Source: Bacillota bacterium
GTDB taxonomy: Bacteria > Bacillota > Bacilli > Lactobacillales > Enterococcaceae
Direction of reading: 5' to 3'
Assembly: GCA_023389005.1 (NCBI GenBank)
Contig: JAEWFE010000242.1
Span: 1 to 14,713, forward strand
Length of the DNA: 14,713 bases
Shown here: positions 8,116-14,676 of the stretch, in pieces
Position numbering within the stretch: the first letter of the stretch is position 1
How the letters are laid out: each line of letters opens with the position of its first letter
Translations under genes and position numbers: made by a program
Notes under the pieces: model-generated
The model's database searches: none
Seen by the model: only the letters and a program-made list of their open reading frames with translations
What the model was told of the DNA's origin: nothing

Positions 8116-9138
8116 TTACATTCTCCGATATTTTATTTTCTTTATTAGTTCCTTTAAATAAAAGAAACTAGCTATTATATATTTGTTTCTCGATTTTATT
8201 ACATAAACAAAAAAATATTCATGTAAGTTTTTTGGCTTTTTCTCAGCATCTATTTTCTTACTAATGTTTCTTTTATACTTCGTAACTTTATCAGAAATTA
8301 TAGTACATGTTTCTAAAAACGTATATGGAGAGTTTTGTTTATACAAATTACTCAGAAATAAAGACATGAGATAATATCGAAAATCTACATGCTCGCTGTA
8401 ATAGTTTTCTTGTATTGATGGATATACACATAACAACTTACTCCAAGCTTTATACTGTTTCATTAAAGAATCTTCTAAACCCTCTACATACCTTTTAGAT
8501 AAGGATTCAGAATTTACATTCTGAACAATATAGTTTCCTCCATTTAGCAATCCAACACTATTACAGTGACTAAGTATCTCAAAAATAAAAATCATATCCT
8601 CACCTAAAGACATCTTTTCATCAAACATGACATTATTATCAACAATAATTGATTTTTTTATTAATTTTGCACAAGCACTTCTTGGATTTAGTTGCCAAAA
8701 TTTTTCTCCAATCTGATTATTTCTAGCTATAAAACTTTGTGAAGCATTCTGATTTCCCTTATATTGCGTAGAATTAACTTCTTTATGATTACAAGAAAGT
8801 AAATCTAAAGAATTCTGTTCAGCATATTCTAACATAGGCATCAATAAATTAGATTCCAAAATATCATCAGAATCAACAAAAAAAATATACTTTCCAGATG
8901 CAACAGAAAGCCCATGATTTCTGGCAGTAGATACACCAGAATTGTTTTGATCTATTATCTTAATATTAGTACGATGTTTATATTTACTCAAAACCTTTGA
9001 TGTGTCATCCGTCGAACCATCGTTAATTATAATAATTTCTAATGATAATTCTTTTTGAAGCAAAACACTATCAATACACTTAGCAATTGTTTTTTCAGCA
9101 TTATAGACTGGAATTATTACCGATACGTCGATTCTCAC
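8116..9138 (-). CDS. Family 2 glycosyltransferase (second)
   Basis: This is a 340-residue family 2 glycosyltransferase with the same GT-A core as its neighbour. SVIIPVYNAEKTIAKCIDSV opens the domain, NDGSTD is at residues 39-44, NNSGVSTARNHGL is at 65-77, and the metal-binding DSDD is at 89-92. The C-terminal end is strongly basic (KKIKYRRM), which may hold the enzyme at the membrane. The start is GTG 9138, eleven bases after AAGGAG. It lies inside the 3' end of the wzy gene, a 38-base overlap in another frame that implies translational coupling. It acts after the polymerase gene in transcription order, but its place in the assembly order cannot be read from gene order alone. Confidence 0.91.
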   Translation of the reverse strand: MRIDVSVIIPVYNAEKTIAKCIDSVLLQKELSLEIIIINDGSTDDTSKVLSKYKHRTNIKIIDQNNSGVSTARNHGLSVASGKYIFFVDSDDILESNLLMPMLEYAEQNSLDLLSCNHKEVNSTQYKGNQNASQSFIARNNQIGEKFWQLNPRSACAKLIKKSIIVDNNVMFDEKMSLGEDMIFIFEILSHCNSVGLLNGGNYIVQNVNSESLSKRYVEGLEDSLMKQYKAWSKLLCVYPSIQENYYSEHVDFRYYLMSLFLSNLYKQNSPYTFLETCTIISDKVTKYKRNISKKIDAEKKPKNLHEYFFVYVIKSRNKYIIASFFYLKELIKKIKYRRM

Positions 9139-10330
9139 TATTTTGATAACTCCTTTTTAAATACTTTACATATTCTATTCCCAAGAAAAAGAACACAACA
9201 TACGTTGTTCTTGTAAAAAAAGCATTCCATACAACTATAGATATCATTAATCCAAAAGAATATGTACTAACGAATAATTTTTCACTTGAAACAGTTGATC
9301 TATTAAAAACTGAGTTTAGAAAGTTTATTAAAAGAAAAAGATACAACAAAGATACTCCAATAAATCCCTCTTCGGAAAAAGTTCTACCTAATTCGTAAAT
9401 AAATTCCTTATTCAACGTTCCCAGTCCTTTTCCGAACATTGAATGTAAGAAATTGTTATGGAAGACATTTTCATAAATAAACGGTATTGTATTAGTACGC
9501 CCAGCATACGTAGTTCTATGTTCATAATTCAAACTCTTCTGTATACTGAAAAATGTAGATAAGTTATTTGGTAAGATAAATTCTATAATCTTATATGAAA
9601 AGAAAAATAAAAGTACCACTACGCCTAACATAACAACTAGTCTTAATTGTTCTTTGAAATTTCTTTCTTGTATTAAAATAACTAGAATACCGCACAAAAA
9701 GAATATAACAAAATATATTTTAATTTCTGCAATAGCACAAATTATTGCAGATGGAGCTAATAAAACTAATGATTTTATCAATGACCACTGCTTGTTTAAA
9801 TAATACACAACTGCAATCAAACTTAATATCAAACAAAATGTCCCCTCAATACCATTTGCATATCCTACATAGCCAAATACTCCATTACAGAAATCGGAAT
9901 GAAGTCCCATTATTTGATTTTGATAGAAACACAGTGCCAGGTTTATATATTGCACGATAAACATGCTATTTATAACAAATGTATATGTCTTATCATTAAG
10001 AAAATTGTTACATACAAAATAAAAGAATAATCCTCCTAGAACATACCTCAAACGAAGAATCGCCGAAAAAATCGATGCATTTCCCCACAAAAAACTAAAT
10101 AAGCAGAAGCAGACAAAAATAAATGCAAAAATATTTCTTTTGGTGAACCTAACATTATATAATTTTTTTAAGTAAATTGAACCGACACATATAATGAAAA
10201 AGATTATAACATTAAGTATATCTGTCATATAAAAAATGTAACCTAAAGATTGGTTGACCGAATAGAGATACTCTGAAAAAATATTTATAAATAACTGTAG
10301 CACAATCAAGACATTAATAATTTTTTTCAT
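9101..10330 (-). CDS. wzy: Wzy-type polysaccharide polymerase
   Basis: This 409-residue multi-membrane protein is the likely Wzy polymerase, which joins flipped repeat units on the outer face of the cytoplasmic membrane. About ten hydrophobic segments can be seen across its length, starting with residues 3-25. A longer hydrophilic loop near the middle-to-C-terminal third (around HRTTYAGRTNTIPF to GKGLGTLNKEF) fits the large extracellular loop of this family. Sequence conservation in Wzy is low, so the call rests on topology, length and position beside a Wzx gene and glycosyltransferases. The frame is open to TTG 10345, but ATG 10330, six bases after GAAAGGA, is the natural start. The gene overlaps the next GT2 gene by 38 bases. 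Confidence 0.85.
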   Translation of the reverse strand: MKKIINVLIVLQLFINIFSEYLYSVNQSLGYIFYMTDILNVIIFFIICVGSIYLKKLYNVRFTKRNIFAFIFVCFCLFSFLWGNASIFSAILRLRYVLGGLFFYFVCNNFLNDKTYTFVINSMFIVQYINLALCFYQNQIMGLHSDFCNGVFGYVGYANGIEGTFCLILSLIAVVYYLNKQWSLIKSLVLLAPSAIICAIAEIKIYFVIFFLCGILVILIQERNFKEQLRLVVMLGVVVLLFFFSYKIIEFILPNNLSTFFSIQKSLNYEHRTTYAGRTNTIPFIYENVFHNNFLHSMFGKGLGTLNKEFIYELGRTFSEEGFIGVSLLYLFLLINFLNSVFNRSTVSSEKLFVSTYSFGLMISIVVWNAFFTRTTYVVFFFLGIEYVKYLKRSYQNSENRRIGNNSSL

Positions 10331-10341
10331 CAATATTCCTT

Positions 10342-10830
10342 TCAAAATAACAAATTGATTTGTTCTTCTAATTTATTACAAAAATTTTTATTATTAATCA
10401 TTATTTCACTAGAGATAAAATTTTCTTTTGGCAATAAAAAGAAATTTACTAACTCAGAAACATTTTCAACTAAAAATATATTATCATATAATAGCTGAAC
10501 TTTCTTGCAAAAATCTAACTGATGATTATTTATATGTTCACCGTAATCAAATTTTCTTGGAACGACAATAGGCTTCTTATTTTGCATTATTACAGACATG
10601 AAGGTTGACGGCCCTCCATGAGTAACAACGATTTCAGCCTTTTTAATATACTCATTCATCTCATTATAACTTATTAATTTTTTTGATTCACAGAATTTAG
10701 GTTGATAAGTTGAGAAACCTGTTTGAATAAAAACATCTTCTTCAATTATTCCATCTGCTTTCAGTTTATCTATTTCTTCAATTAATCTATTAAATTGCTG
10801 TTCATGTGTTCCAACTGTAACGAAAATCAT
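10342..10830 (-). CDS. EpsF/Cps14G-like catalytic subunit of a split glycosyltransferase (Alg13-like)
   Basis: This 162-residue protein corresponds to the C-terminal, donor-binding half of a GT28-type glycosyltransferase (Alg13/EpsF/Cps14G family). The N terminus MIFVTVGTHEQQFNRLI is typical. THGG at residues 70-73, VPR at 90-92 and EHINNHQ at 98-104 are the conserved nucleotide-sugar-binding motifs. The length matches the family (about 160). It works with the Alg14-like partner encoded just before it, which anchors it to the membrane. In serotype 14 pneumococcus the equivalent pair adds beta-1,4-galactose to lipid-linked glucose, so a second-sugar role is likely, though the sugar here is inferred. 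ATG 10830 has AAGGAG five bases upstream, in the nine-base gap between the two genes. Confidence 0.9.
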   Translation of the reverse strand: MIFVTVGTHEQQFNRLIEEIDKLKADGIIEEDVFIQTGFSTYQPKFCESKKLISYNEMNEYIKKAEIVVTHGGPSTFMSVIMQNKKPIVVPRKFDYGEHINNHQLDFCKKVQLLYDNIFLVENVSELVNFFLLPKENFISSEIMINNKNFCNKLEEQINLLF

Positions 10831-10839
10831 ATTTACTCC

Positions 10840-11289
10840 TTAAAATATACTTCCTAAATTTATAGCTTTTGGATAAACTTTTTTCATTTCTTCCCATTGA
10901 ACAATAAATTTATCTGTTACCGGATAGACCAACTTACCAGTTAAAGTTGGAGCATCTATCCTATCAAATACTTCTATATAAATTGTTTTTGCTCCAAATA
11001 ACTTTCCTAAATAAAAAAAAGGTACTGCCACTGCTGCTCCAGAAGAGATAATTAAATCTGGTTTCTCTTTAAAAAGAATTTTTACAGCTAATAATGTATT
11101 ACGAATTAAATTTTTTACATTCCGATTTGTTGGATAGTAACATTTATACATTTTTTCATTATTAAGCAAACTTCTTGCATCTTCTTTATCGAATGTAACC
11201 CAAAATCTGTCTTTATCCTTCCAAAAAGGTTCCAACATATATAAATGTGTTAAATGTCCACCAGAAGAACCAACTAAACATACTTTCAT
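10840..11289 (-). CDS. EpsE/Cps14F-like membrane-anchoring subunit of a split glycosyltransferase (Alg14-like)
   Basis: This 149-residue protein is an Alg14/EpsE/Cps14F-type partner of the split transferase. It begins MKVCLVGSSGGHLTHL, whose GSSGGH (residues 7-12) is the family signature. The segments KPDLIISSGAAVAVPFFYLGKL and TIYIEVFDR in the second half are also typical. The middle and C-terminal hydrophobic stretches probably help bring the catalytic partner encoded next to the membrane and to the lipid-linked acceptor. The length is normal. ATG 11289 has GGAGG about 13 bases upstream, slightly long spacing. It follows the priming transferase gene by 23 bases, the order seen in pneumococcal and lactobacillal loci. 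It lies wholly on the AT-rich side of the composition switch near 11400. Confidence 0.9.
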   Translation of the reverse strand: MKVCLVGSSGGHLTHLYMLEPFWKDKDRFWVTFDKEDARSLLNNEKMYKCYYPTNRNVKNLIRNTLLAVKILFKEKPDLIISSGAAVAVPFFYLGKLFGAKTIYIEVFDRIDAPTLTGKLVYPVTDKFIVQWEEMKKVYPKAINLGSIF

Positions 11290-11312
11290 AGATTTGAATT
11301 TTCCTCCAATCT

Positions 11313-12032
11313 CTAAAACGCGCCATTTGGGTGAATCACAGCTAATATAGTTTTTAACAATATTTTTAAATCATCTTTCAAACAAATATTTTTTATATAT
11401 TCAATATCCAAGCGCACCATTACATCAAAATCGGCATTATTTCGTACAGTCACTTGCCATAAACCTGTAATACCTGGCTTAACTAACAATCTAGCTTTAT
11501 CTTTTTCAGAGTATTGAACCACTTCACGCATCAATGGAGGACGAGGACCAACAAGGCTCATATCACCAATCAGCACATTGAAAAATTGAGGTAACTCATC
11601 AATACTTGTTTTACGAATGAACTTTCCTACTCTAGTAACACGAGGATCATTTTTCATTTTAAACATAGCACCTTTGATTTCATTCTTATGTAATAGATTC
11701 TTTAACTGTTCTTCTGCATCCTCCTGCATAGAACGAAATTTTATCATTTTAAATGTTTTTCCATCTTTGCCAACACGTTCTTGGACAAAGAATACTTTTG
11801 CTCTTAAACTTTTTGACCCTAGTTTGATTGCTATGCCAACAACAAAAATAAAGGGTATCGTTAGGACAACACCAACAATTGATCCAACAATGTCAATCAG
11901 GCGTTTCACTACTAGATATCCTTTCTTATGTGCTAAATGTTCTTTTAGTGGTTGAACCTCTGGACTATCAATTGTAATAGAGTCAACAGATTCAGTATAT
12001 TCCATTTCCTTATCACCCATGTATTTACTCAC
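11313..12032 (-). CDS. Priming undecaprenyl-phosphate sugar phosphotransferase
   Basis: This 239-residue enzyme is a polyprenyl-phosphate sugar-1-phosphate transferase that starts repeat-unit synthesis on undecaprenyl phosphate. Motifs include KRLIDIVGS at residues 43-51 leading into one membrane segment to about 70, ERVGKDGKTFKMIKFRSM at 85-102, DELPQFFNVLIGDMSLVGPRPP at 145-166, and GITGLWQV at 187-194. It carries only the catalytic domain and lacks the N-terminal multi-membrane domain of the roughly 450-residue CpsE/WbaP enzymes, having a 40-residue soluble tail instead. The start is GTG 12032, eight bases after GGAGAG; ATG 12020 is an in-frame alternative. It is the first gene of the run. 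G+C is high in most of the gene (29 of 60 in 11521-11580) but falls to 8 of 60 in 11341-11400, so the last 30 codons look foreign. The sugar (glucose or galactose most often in this family) is not determinable. Confidence 0.93.
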   Translation of the reverse strand: MSKYMGDKEMEYTESVDSITIDSPEVQPLKEHLAHKKGYLVVKRLIDIVGSIVGVVLTIPFIFVVGIAIKLGSKSLRAKVFFVQERVGKDGKTFKMIKFRSMQEDAEEQLKNLLHKNEIKGAMFKMKNDPRVTRVGKFIRKTSIDELPQFFNVLIGDMSLVGPRPPLMREVVQYSEKDKARLLVKPGITGLWQVTVRNNADFDVMVRLDIEYIKNICLKDDLKILLKTILAVIHPNGAF

Positions 12033-12064
12033 TATTCATTCTCTCCAATTAATATCTCAATTCG

Positions 12065-12088
12065 TTTACAAACGACCTCATTTGTAAA
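12065..12088 (-). promoter_or_regulatory. Perfect 8-bp inverted repeat in the capsule leader
   Basis: TTTACAAA at 12065-12072 is repeated in inverse (TTTGTAAA) at 12081-12088 with an eight-base spacer. The centre lies about 56 bases upstream of the GTG start and just downstream of the candidate transcription start. It could be a binding site for a dimeric regulator or a weak leader hairpin. The symmetry is seen directly; the function is inferred. Confidence 0.4.
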
Positions 12089-12103
12089 TTTGATCATAAA
12101 TAT

Positions 12104-12132
12104 ATCCTATCATTATTAGATTTTTGCATCAA
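12104..12132 (-). promoter_or_regulatory. Weak candidate promoter for the capsule run
   Basis: On the minus strand TTGATG (12127-12132) and TAGGAT (12104-12109) are separated by 17 bases. Each matches four of six sigma-A consensus positions. Transcription would begin near 12097 and give a leader of about 65 bases that contains the inverted repeat. Other AT-rich pairings in the gap are possible, so the assignment is tentative. Confidence 0.3.
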
Positions 12133-12336
12133 GATTTAGTTTACATTCATTTTCATAAAATAACTAGTATTTCTCTCTACTTTTACCGAAATCACTTTTA
12201 TAATAGTTTTACTTATCAATTTAATATAATATTACATTTTCATTACGAAATTTTTTACTAAATTAACGTAATTTTTTTAACACTCACTCGAAACATTGTA
12301 TAAAACCATTCCCCTAAATTTTTACCATTAGCACAG

Positions 12337-12394
12337 AAAAAGAGAGGCTGAATTTTACTTTAATCAGATAGTAAAATCGGAGATTGCCTCTCTT
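12337..12394 (-). terminator. Rho-independent terminator after the HTH-dehydrogenase gene
   Basis: AAGAGAGGC (12340-12348) pairs perfectly with GCCTCTCTT (12386-12394). Inside it ATTTTACT (12352-12359) pairs with AGTAAAAT (12370-12377). On the minus strand the hairpin runs into five T residues, so it fits termination of the dehydrogenase transcript, 63 bases past its stop codon. On the plus strand no T run follows. It would separate dehydrogenase transcription from the capsule run. Confidence 0.7.
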
Positions 12395-12456
12395 ATATGT
12401 GTATTGTATCATATGATTTAAGCACTCAACAAGTCTACACGTATTTATGAATAGGA

Positions 12457-13938
12457 TTAATCTCTTCTGTATATATCTCTAGTAAACACCTTGTACTCGA
12501 CATCTGATATCTCTTTATCCCAGCGATTTGCAATAATCACATCCGATTTTTTCTTAAATCGAGTAAGGCTATTAACCACTTCACTACCAAAGAACGTACT
12601 TCCATCTTCCAAAGTTGGTTCGTAAATGATTACTTCAGCACCCTTAGCTTTGATGCGCTTCATAACACCTTGAACTGAGCTTTGTCGGAAATTGTCCGAA
12701 TTACTCTTCATGGTTAGACGATACACACCGATTGTAACTTGTTTTTCCTTATGTTCGTTAAATTCTAAACTGTCACTGTAATCATAGTAACCAGCTAAAC
12801 TTAACACTTGATCAGCAATAAAGTCTTTTCTTGTTCGATTACTTTCAACAATGGCAGTCATCATATTTTGTGGGATATCTTGGAAGTTAGCCAAAAGCTG
12901 CTTGGTATCTTTAGGTAAGCAATATCCGCCATACCCAAAGCTTGGATTATTGTAATGCGTACCGATACGTGGATCTAGACAAACACCTTCAATGATTTGC
13001 TGGGTATTTAGTCCTTTTGATTCGGCATAAGTATCTAACTCGTTGAAATAAGACACACGTAAAGCAAGGTACGTATTGGCGAATAGTTTTACCGCCTCTG
13101 CCTCAGTAAATCCCATAAATAAGGTCGGAATGGCTTGTTTGATGGCACCTTGTTGTAAAAGTGACGCAAAGATTTCAGCTTGTTCGCGACTCTTTTCATC
13201 GCAGCCAACAATAATTCGAGACGGATATAGATTGTCATACAACGCTTTTGATTCACGTAAAAATTCCGGACTAAATAATAAGTTTGCCGTTTGGTATTTG
13301 GCACGAACACTTTCTGTATAGCCAACTGGAATCGTTGACTTGATGATCATCATGGTCATCGGATTAACAGATAATACCTCTTCAATCACTGATTCTACTG
13401 CTGAAGTATCGAAATAATTCTTTTGTGGATCATAGTTCGTTGGTGCCGCAATCACGACAAAATCAGCCTCTTGATAGGCAGCCTTTCCATCTAAAGTGGC
13501 GGTTAGATTTAATTCTTTTTCAGCTAAGTATTTTTCAATATAGTCATCTTGAATTGGAGATTTTTGTTGGTTGATTAAATCGACTTTCGCTGGGACGATA
13601 TCGACAGCCACGACTTCATGATGTTGGGCTAATAGTGTCGCAATGGATAATCCTACATATCCTGTGCCGGCTACTGCGATTTTATATTGCTTTTGAGTCG
13701 AAAGTTTGGCTAGTTTGTTTTCTCCTTGGGTGATGAATAGCTCTGTTGGATCAAACTGCAACACTTCAGAGAGGCTTTCTAATTGTTCGATGGATGGGGT
13801 ATATTCTTGATTTTCGATCCTACCAATCATCAATCGGTTAATCCCTGTTTGTTCTGATAGTTGCGCTTGCGTAAGGCCAAAATCTTTCCGACGTTTGAGA
13901 ATTTTTTCAGCTAATAATTCACGAGATAGTTTTTTCAT
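12457..13938 (-). CDS. ugd: UDP-glucose 6-dehydrogenase with fused N-terminal Cro/CI-type HTH domain
   Basis: This 493-residue protein joins two domains in one frame. Residues about 8-68 form a Cro/CI-type helix-turn-helix, with TQAQLSEQTG at 23-32 as helix 2 and NRLMIGRIENQEYTP at 34-48 as the recognition region. Residues about 84-493 are a UDP-glucose/GDP-mannose dehydrogenase. GTGYVG (91-96) is the NAD loop, SPEFLRES lies at 223-230, the KLFANT lysine is 284, and GGYCLPKD carries the catalytic cysteine 340. The enzyme oxidises UDP-glucose to UDP-glucuronate with two NAD. The enzyme part alone has the usual length (about 400), so the HTH is an addition. No ATG, GTG or TTG lies in frame in the linker, so the enzyme cannot easily be made without the HTH. 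ATG 13938 has AAGGAG six bases upstream. G+C is host-like (23 of 60 in 13201-13260). A related nucleotide-sugar dehydrogenase specificity is possible. Confidence 0.93.
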   Translation of the reverse strand: MKKLSRELLAEKILKRRKDFGLTQAQLSEQTGINRLMIGRIENQEYTPSIEQLESLSEVLQFDPTELFITQGENKLAKLSTQKQYKIAVAGTGYVGLSIATLLAQHHEVVAVDIVPAKVDLINQQKSPIQDDYIEKYLAEKELNLTATLDGKAAYQEADFVVIAAPTNYDPQKNYFDTSAVESVIEEVLSVNPMTMMIIKSTIPVGYTESVRAKYQTANLLFSPEFLRESKALYDNLYPSRIIVGCDEKSREQAEIFASLLQQGAIKQAIPTLFMGFTEAEAVKLFANTYLALRVSYFNELDTYAESKGLNTQQIIEGVCLDPRIGTHYNNPSFGYGGYCLPKDTKQLLANFQDIPQNMMTAIVESNRTRKDFIADQVLSLAGYYDYSDSLEFNEHKEKQVTIGVYRLTMKSNSDNFRQSSVQGVMKRIKAKGAEVIIYEPTLEDGSTFFGSEVVNSLTRFKKKSDVIIANRWDKEISDVEYKVFTRDIYRRD

Positions 13939-14280
13939 AGAAGGCTCCTTTTGATTCTTTATGTATCATTTATTAATATTTTTTATCATTTTTACCATTA
14001 TAAGATACCATTACAATCAAAAATATACAAGGAAATAATATGTCTATATGTTGCAATTATTTTTAAATGTTTATTGATTGAGTATACAAATTCTTAGAGT
14101 ATATGCTATAATACCCATGCAGTAATAAAACATAAATAAACTATCCATCCGTGAGTTTTACAGTTGAATTGAGATATTTTCGCTCTATGCCTTGGTATTA
14201 AGCTATTTTTTGTCAAATTTTTTCAATTTTATACTCGTGCTTTTTCGTACTTCGAGATATAATAGAGTCGGGTAATTACT
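13939..14280. other. Divergent intergenic region between ugd and the IS remnant
   Basis: These 342 AT-rich bases hold no convincing gene. The part next to the dehydrogenase start has a strong ribosome binding site (AAGGAG at about 13945-13950), a TATAAT on the minus strand (13997-14002), and four TA(T/C)CATT words. On the plus strand TGCTATAAT at 14104-14112 is an extended -10 with TATACA 18 bases upstream (14083-14088), and a second TATAAT is at 14258-14263 just before the IS remnant start without a good -35. The stretch from about 14140 to 14280 may be the original 5' end of the IS element. An eight-codon frame at 14040-14066 behind AGGAAA looks accidental. Confidence 0.55.
13964..14013 (-). 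promoter_or_regulatory. Candidate ugd promoter overlapped by repeated TA(T/C)CATT words
   Basis: TATAAT on the minus strand (plus 13997-14002) lies about 60 bases upstream of the dehydrogenase ATG and is the best -10; the -35 is poor. Two identical words TACCATTA (13993-14000 and 14006-14013) flank and overlap this -10, five bases apart. Two close relatives TATCATT lie at 13964-13970 and 13984-13990. The arrangement would suit operators for the HTH domain of the gene downstream. The repeats are seen directly; the binding is inferred. Confidence 0.4.
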
Positions 14281-14625
14281 ATGGGAATGCGTTTAAAATC
14301 AACAAAATCTAAATATTCAGAGTCGTTTTCAATTATTGATGATTATATTCATCCTGAAACCAATAAACACTCTACATTTGTTGTGGAGGCTCTAGGTTCT
14401 TTGAATTCATTGATGGAAAAATATCAAACTACGGACAGAGAAGTAGTTGTCAATCATTTGAAAGATTATATCGAAGCCCGTAAACAAGAATTAAAAGAAG
14501 AAAATGGCAAGGTGCTTATTGAAGTTTCACAAAAGTATTTAATCAAAAAAGATGAAACTAGACTTTTCAATGCTGGATACTTGTATAGTAAGCGTTGGAT
14601 AGGATGGTGGGTGTACGCCAAATAG
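14281..14625 (+). pseudogene. Truncated, frameshifted transposase N terminus, probably IS1634 family
   Basis: The 114-residue frame resembles the N terminus of IS1634-type (DDE, IS4-related) transposases. MRLKSTKSKYSESFSIIDDYI matches the usual opening with the pattern K-S-K-N/Y-A/S-E-S. KHSTFVVEALGSL, then a helix of the YIEARKQELKEE type, and KDETRLFNAGYLYS near residues 91-104 follow the family order. Full-length proteins are several hundred residues; no catalytic DDE domain is present here. After ..YSK the frame runs into SKRWIGWWVYAK and a stop. The +2 frame from 14595 reads LDRMVGVRQIA before TGA, which looks like the original continuation and implies a frameshift plus a 3' deletion. 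The second ATG (14287) may be the true start. Family assignment is from memory of motifs, and function is certainly lost. Confidence 0.7.
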
Positions 14626-14676
14626 CCTGATATGCTATAATTTTTTCAAATTGAATAGCATTCAGGCTTCTTTTTT
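14625..14676 (+). terminator. Strong Rho-independent terminator after the IS remnant
   Basis: GCCTGA and ATGCTAT (14625-14638, with one bulged T at 14631) pair with ATAGCAT and TCAGGC (14655-14667). This 13-bp stem has a 16-base loop and is followed by TTCTTTTTT (14668-14676). The first stem base overlaps the last base of the transposase-frame stop. The T run is on the plus strand only, so it ends plus-strand transcription. Confidence 0.8.

Larger units (their letters stand above)
12033..12456. other. Gap between the ugd and capsule genes: promoter region, inverted repeat, terminator
   Basis: No gene is seen in these 424 bases, which are very AT-rich. From right to left on the minus strand they hold about 60 unassigned bases after the dehydrogenase stop, then a terminator-like hairpin (12337-12394). 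A long AT-rich stretch follows, then a weak promoter candidate (12104-12132) and an inverted repeat (12065-12088) close to the priming transferase start. The word TACCATTA at 12323-12330 and TATCATTA at 12108-12115 resemble the repeats upstream of the HTH-dehydrogenase gene. A weak inverted pair, ATTACG at 12242 and CGTAAT at 12266-12271, has no clear role. Confidence 0.6.

Noticed and set aside
11617..11955. 112-codon plus-strand frame inside the priming transferase gene
   Set aside because: It is antisense to a gene with all family motifs; its composition reflects the opposite strand and no start signal is seen.
13089..13325. Open frames on both strands inside the dehydrogenase gene (13076-13321 plus, 13089-13325 minus)
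   Set aside because: They lie wholly within a well-supported gene with clear catalytic motifs, lack binding sites, and resemble no family.
14040..14066. Eight-codon frame behind AGGAAA upstream of the IS remnant, as a leader peptide
   Set aside because: No codon bias, attenuator hairpin or conserved partner follows it; a chance match is more likely.
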